NCBI GenBank assembly: GCA_902795525.1
Contig: CADBLN010000109.1
Span: 1 to 15,545, forward strand
Reading direction: 5' to 3'
From: an uncultured Erysipelotrichaceae bacterium
GTDB lineage: Bacteria; Bacillota_I; Bacilli_A; Erysipelotrichales; Erysipelotrichaceae
DNA: 15,545 bases
A model generated the notes under the pieces. The model was not told where the DNA came from, searched no databases, and was given only the letters and a program-made list of their open reading frames with translations. The position numbers and the translations under genes were made by a program. This document shows, piece by piece, positions 13,345 through 15,545 of this stretch; the first letter of the stretch is position 1, and every line of letters starts with the position of its first letter.

Positions 13345-14098
13345 ATAACTCCTGTAATTCCTTCTTGCTCATGAATATAATACTCTTCAAAAACTCTGCC
13401 TGGTCTTTTATGTCTTTTACAGATTGAGATGCAGCCAATATTGGCAACCAACACAAAATATCATCAACATCTAAACCGGCCTTTAAACAGAAAAGATCAA
13501 TATATTTTCTTGCTCTTTTTTTCTTCTGATCAATTAAAAACATCATGTAAGTTCTTCCTGCGTCAGCTTCTATGTTTCCTAGCGTCGCATGTGACCAGTC
13601 AATTACATAGTACTTATCACCATTTAAAATAACATTTGTAGGGTTATAATCACCATGACACAAGAAATTATGTTTTGGCTTTGACTCTATTCTTTCATGT
13701 AAATCATATCTTAATGTTGCTGATAAATCAGTCATGGAAATCTTGCGGTTCATTTTGTCATTATGTTTGCTTAACGAATGTGAACGTTGTTTTTGAATGT
13801 TTCTTTGAATATCTACAAATTGTTCAAGATAATAGTCTTCCCTTTCAGGATTCTCATCCATTAATTCAGCTAAACTTTTACCTTCAATATAGTCTTCAAC
13901 CAAAGCCCATTTACCATCAACCATGGTAATCTCTAAAAGCCTAGGCGTGTTGATTTCCAATTCTTCAACAGTTGCCAAGTTAAAGGCTTCATTCATTATA
14001 TGTCTTTTAGGAAATTTCTCATTAAATACTTTATAGCATCTATCTCCCTCGATAAATACTTCAATGTCTTTTCCCTTTGCAATTGTATTCTTTTTCAT
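13331..14098 (-). CDS. APH/choline-kinase-fold phosphotransferase family protein
   Basis: The 255-residue kinase-like protein has an N-lobe with a weak beta sheet (CYKVFNEKF, with a Lys that could contact ATP) and the hinge LVEDYIEGKSL. The catalytic loop is HGDYNPTNVILN (residues 148-159; D150 catalytic, N155 metal), followed by VIDWSHATLGN with metal-binding D167 in place of the DFG Asp. Members phosphorylate small molecules such as aminoglycosides, choline or sugars; nothing here points to antibiotic resistance. The start at 14098 is preferred because AGAGGG lies 6 nt upstream, unlike the TTG-like start 9 codons earlier. Its 3' end overlaps the hydrogenase start, so the two are co-translated. 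Substrate unknown. Confidence 0.82.
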   Translation of the reverse strand: MKKNTIAKGKDIEVFIEGDRCYKVFNEKFPKRHIMNEAFNLATVEELEINTPRLLEITMVDGKWALVEDYIEGKSLAELMDENPEREDYYLEQFVDIQRNIQKQRSHSLSKHNDKMNRKISMTDLSATLRYDLHERIESKPKHNFLCHGDYNPTNVILNGDKYYVIDWSHATLGNIEADAGRTYMMFLIDQKKKRARKYIDLFCLKAGLDVDDILCWLPILAASQSVKDIKDQAEFLKSIIFMSKKELQELYEQE

Positions 14099-14142
14099 AT
14101 TTTCCCTCTTTAGTAATGATAGCATAAATCCACTGTATTAAC

Positions 14143-14167
14143 CACTTGTGTTAAATGAAATCAAGTG
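14143..14167. repeat. Inverted repeat upstream of the kinase-hydrogenase operon, possible operator
   Basis: CACTTG (14143-14148) and CAAGTG (14162-14167) flank a 13-nt spacer, 45 nt upstream of the kinase ATG, where a weak promoter (TGGTTA-17-TATCAT, minus strand) may lie just downstream. Short arms; speculative. Confidence 0.25.
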
Positions 14168-14170
14168 ATT

Positions 14171-14197
14171 AAAAAGCTTTACTTGATTCAGTAAAGC
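14171..14197 (-). terminator. Intrinsic terminator of the GGDEF gene
   Basis: GCTTTACT (14197-14190), a 6-nt loop and AGTAAAGC (14183-14176) form 8 bp on the minus strand followed by T14175-T14171, 11 nt after the stop codon. Confidence 0.88.
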
Positions 14198-14207
14198 CTT
14201 GTTCTAT

Positions 14208-15380
14208 TTAATCTGAAAGTGGAAGTGGTATTGTGTTTTTGTTATTCTGTTTGGACATATATAATTCTCTATCAGCATCTTCAACCATCTTCTTAATTGT
14301 TGTAATTCCATTACATAGGATATAACCAATACTGAGATTAATCTCATATCCTTTATCGTTTGAACGATTAACCTTATCAAACTCATGCTTAATCATTTCT
14401 AATAACTGCTTAACTTCATTTTCGTTTTTAAGTTTCGCAAAAATAGCAAATTCATCTCCACCGTAACGGGCAACTGTAGTATTACGACGCAAAAAGGAAG
14501 TTGCTTGTAATAAAGCATTTGCTGTGGTAATAATTGCTTCATCCCCTTCAACGTGGCCATAGGTGTCGTTTATCTTTTTAAACTGGTCAATATCAAACAT
14601 GAACAAATAGTACAAACTATCTGACTCTGGATTTGATAGACTCTTTGATATTGTTCTCATTATTTCTCTTCTGTTTGCCAAACCTGTAAGAGGTTCTTGT
14701 GATACTTGTTGTCCTAATTCAACTAAATAAACCAACATCACACTGAAAGTAAATGCTACCACGTTTAAAGGAATGCGCCAGAAGAATAATTGCACAGTCC
14801 CGCTGATTCCTGGCAAAACAGGAAACAAAGCTATAACGGCATATCTAATTCGTTCAGCATAGTTTTCTGGTCTAAATGCTGTGTAAAGTGCATAAAGACT
14901 ACCAAACACCAAATAAGTGTACATAAACAAATACTGCACCCAGAATAGTGCATCACGATGATAAACAAAGTCAGCATCTATGTGGAATAATATGTTTGTG
15001 AAAATATTTATAAAACATAATAGAATATGTGCAAATATAGGGATTGCTAATAGACATAGCATGGTTCTATTTTTTGAAAGCTTTGAATTCAATAATGAAG
15101 TAGCGTAGATAAAGTACATATACCCTGCACAGCAAGCCGAAACGAAATAGATGCTCTTCAACACCATACTAACGGAATGTATTTGTGGTATTAATCCTTG
15201 ATCCATCGAATACCATACAGTATCAGCAATGTAAAAAACAATTAAAAGAATTAGAAGCCCTCTAAAACGAACTTGTGATTCCAATTCACCAACACTTAAG
15301 TTTGAATGAACCACACACACAATCACTAATAACACGCAAAATACATTTATTAGAATATATAGTCCTAAATAACTTGTCAT
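14208..15380 (-). CDS. Membrane-anchored GGDEF diguanylate cyclase
   Basis: The 390-residue protein has about seven hydrophobic helices (residues 1-220) with no obvious extracytoplasmic sensor, then a C-terminal GGDEF domain. The domain shows LTGLANRREI, the FMFDIDQFKKINDTYGH metal/substrate segment, an intact active-site loop RYGGDEF (GGDEF at 307-311) and a final DADRELYMSK. It should make c-di-GMP from two GTP at the inner membrane. The allosteric I-site RxxD ahead of the active loop reads RRNT, so product inhibition is probably lost. The ATG at 15380 overlaps the TGA of an upstream frame (ATGA). AAGGA lies 9 nt upstream. Activity is likely, signal unknown. Confidence 0.92.
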   Translation of the reverse strand: MTSYLGLYILINVFCVLLVIVCVVHSNLSVGELESQVRFRGLLILLIVFYIADTVWYSMDQGLIPQIHSVSMVLKSIYFVSACCAGYMYFIYATSLLNSKLSKNRTMLCLLAIPIFAHILLCFINIFTNILFHIDADFVYHRDALFWVQYLFMYTYLVFGSLYALYTAFRPENYAERIRYAVIALFPVLPGISGTVQLFFWRIPLNVVAFTFSVMLVYLVELGQQVSQEPLTGLANRREIMRTISKSLSNPESDSLYYLFMFDIDQFKKINDTYGHVEGDEAIITTANALLQATSFLRRNTTVARYGGDEFAIFAKLKNENEVKQLLEMIKHEFDKVNRSNDKGYEINLSIGYILCNGITTIKKMVEDADRELYMSKQNNKNTIPLPLSD

Positions 15381-15490
15381 AGCTCACAATCCTTTATCTT
15401 TTTATAAACAAAAGAATAGCCTTTTTCTATCATTAAATCTTTAACTGCTTTGTTGCCATAATTACCTGAATTTTTTTTGAAAAGTCCTAT
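15377..15490 (-). pseudogene. Coding-like 37-codon frame upstream of the GGDEF gene, separated by a TAA
   Basis: On the minus strand the frame reads IGLFKKNSGNYGNK...KKIKDCEL and ends in a TGA sharing ATGA with the GGDEF start, as coupled operon genes do. Codon content looks genuinely coding. There is no good start codon with an RBS near its beginning: the first ATG is at codon 20. A TAA (15493-15491) separates it from an equally coding-like stretch in the same frame. An interrupted gene or a sequence error fits best. Family not recognised. Confidence 0.35.
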
Positions 15491-15545
15491 TTAATACTCT
15501 TTATCATTGAAAGGTTCCCGTTTATGATATTTGTACGTAAGAGAT
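15491..15545 (-). CDS. C-terminal tail of an unknown gene at the right edge (partial)
   Basis: Minus-strand residues SLTYKYHKREPFNDKEY end at TAA 15493-15491, and the frame is open to the window edge. It may be the true end of a gene, or the 5' portion of the interrupted frame that follows in phase. Too short to assign. Confidence 0.3.
   Translation of the reverse strand, partial: SLTYKYHKREPFNDKEY

Noticed and set aside
13331..14098. APH-family gene as an aminoglycoside resistance determinant
   Set aside because: Only the generic fold motifs are present, and it is coupled to a hydrogenase gene with no mobile element nearby.
1..15545. Alternative genetic code (TGA as Trp), CRISPR arrays, tRNAs, insertion sequences
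   Set aside because: Trp is TGG in all main genes and frames end normally at TAA, TAG or TGA; no regularly spaced repeats, cloverleaf-like segments or transposase motifs were seen.

Overview
The window is AT-rich with short intergenic gaps, standard TAA/TGA stops, TGG for Trp and AGGAG-type ribosome binding sites. It reads as the chromosome of a low-GC Bacillota. The [FeFe]-hydrogenase-like protein and the DapL-type aminotransferase suggest an anaerobe of the Clostridia or Erysipelotrichia kind; that placement is inference. No rRNA, tRNA, insertion sequence, phage gene or CRISPR array is visible.

Layout. (1) 1-2475 is central metabolism: the 3' end of an unusual, C-terminally short phosphoglycerate mutase (gpmI-like, +) with a strong terminator, a SagB-type nitroreductase (-), and class II fructose-bisphosphate aldolase (-). 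The aldolase terminator overlaps the apparent sagB promoter. (2) 2598-4660 is a + strand transport unit. A yybP-ykoY (Mn2+) riboswitch with its own terminator and antiterminator precedes a possible 44-residue ORF, a PiT-family transporter and a DUF47/PhoU-like partner. (3) 4692-7741 is a - strand cluster: RdgB-type nucleotide pyrophosphatase, a DapL-like aminotransferase, and an SLC1/DAACS symporter overlapping it by 17 nt. Both of the latter carry substitutions at substrate-determining positions. (4) 7782-8972 is a pair of half-size ChrA chromate-transporter subunits (+). (5) 8989-11874 is an MgtA-type P-type ATPase (-) with a leader of about 195 nt. The leader encodes a 26-residue peptide starting MFEDSYP and contains terminator- and antiterminator-like pairings, so it is a candidate MgtL-like attenuator. 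(6) 11890-14098 is an APH-fold kinase gene overlapping a group-B-like [FeFe] hydrogenase gene (-). (7) 14171-15545 is a membrane GGDEF protein (-) preceded by an interrupted reading frame at the window edge.

Two themes stand out. The first is metal and phosphate homeostasis under RNA control: an Mn riboswitch on a PiT/DUF47 pair, and a peptide-encoding leader on a Mg2+ ATPase. The second is a DapL-like aminotransferase coupled to a symporter whose acidic-substrate and Na+ residues are altered, suggesting handling of a non-canonical amino acid.
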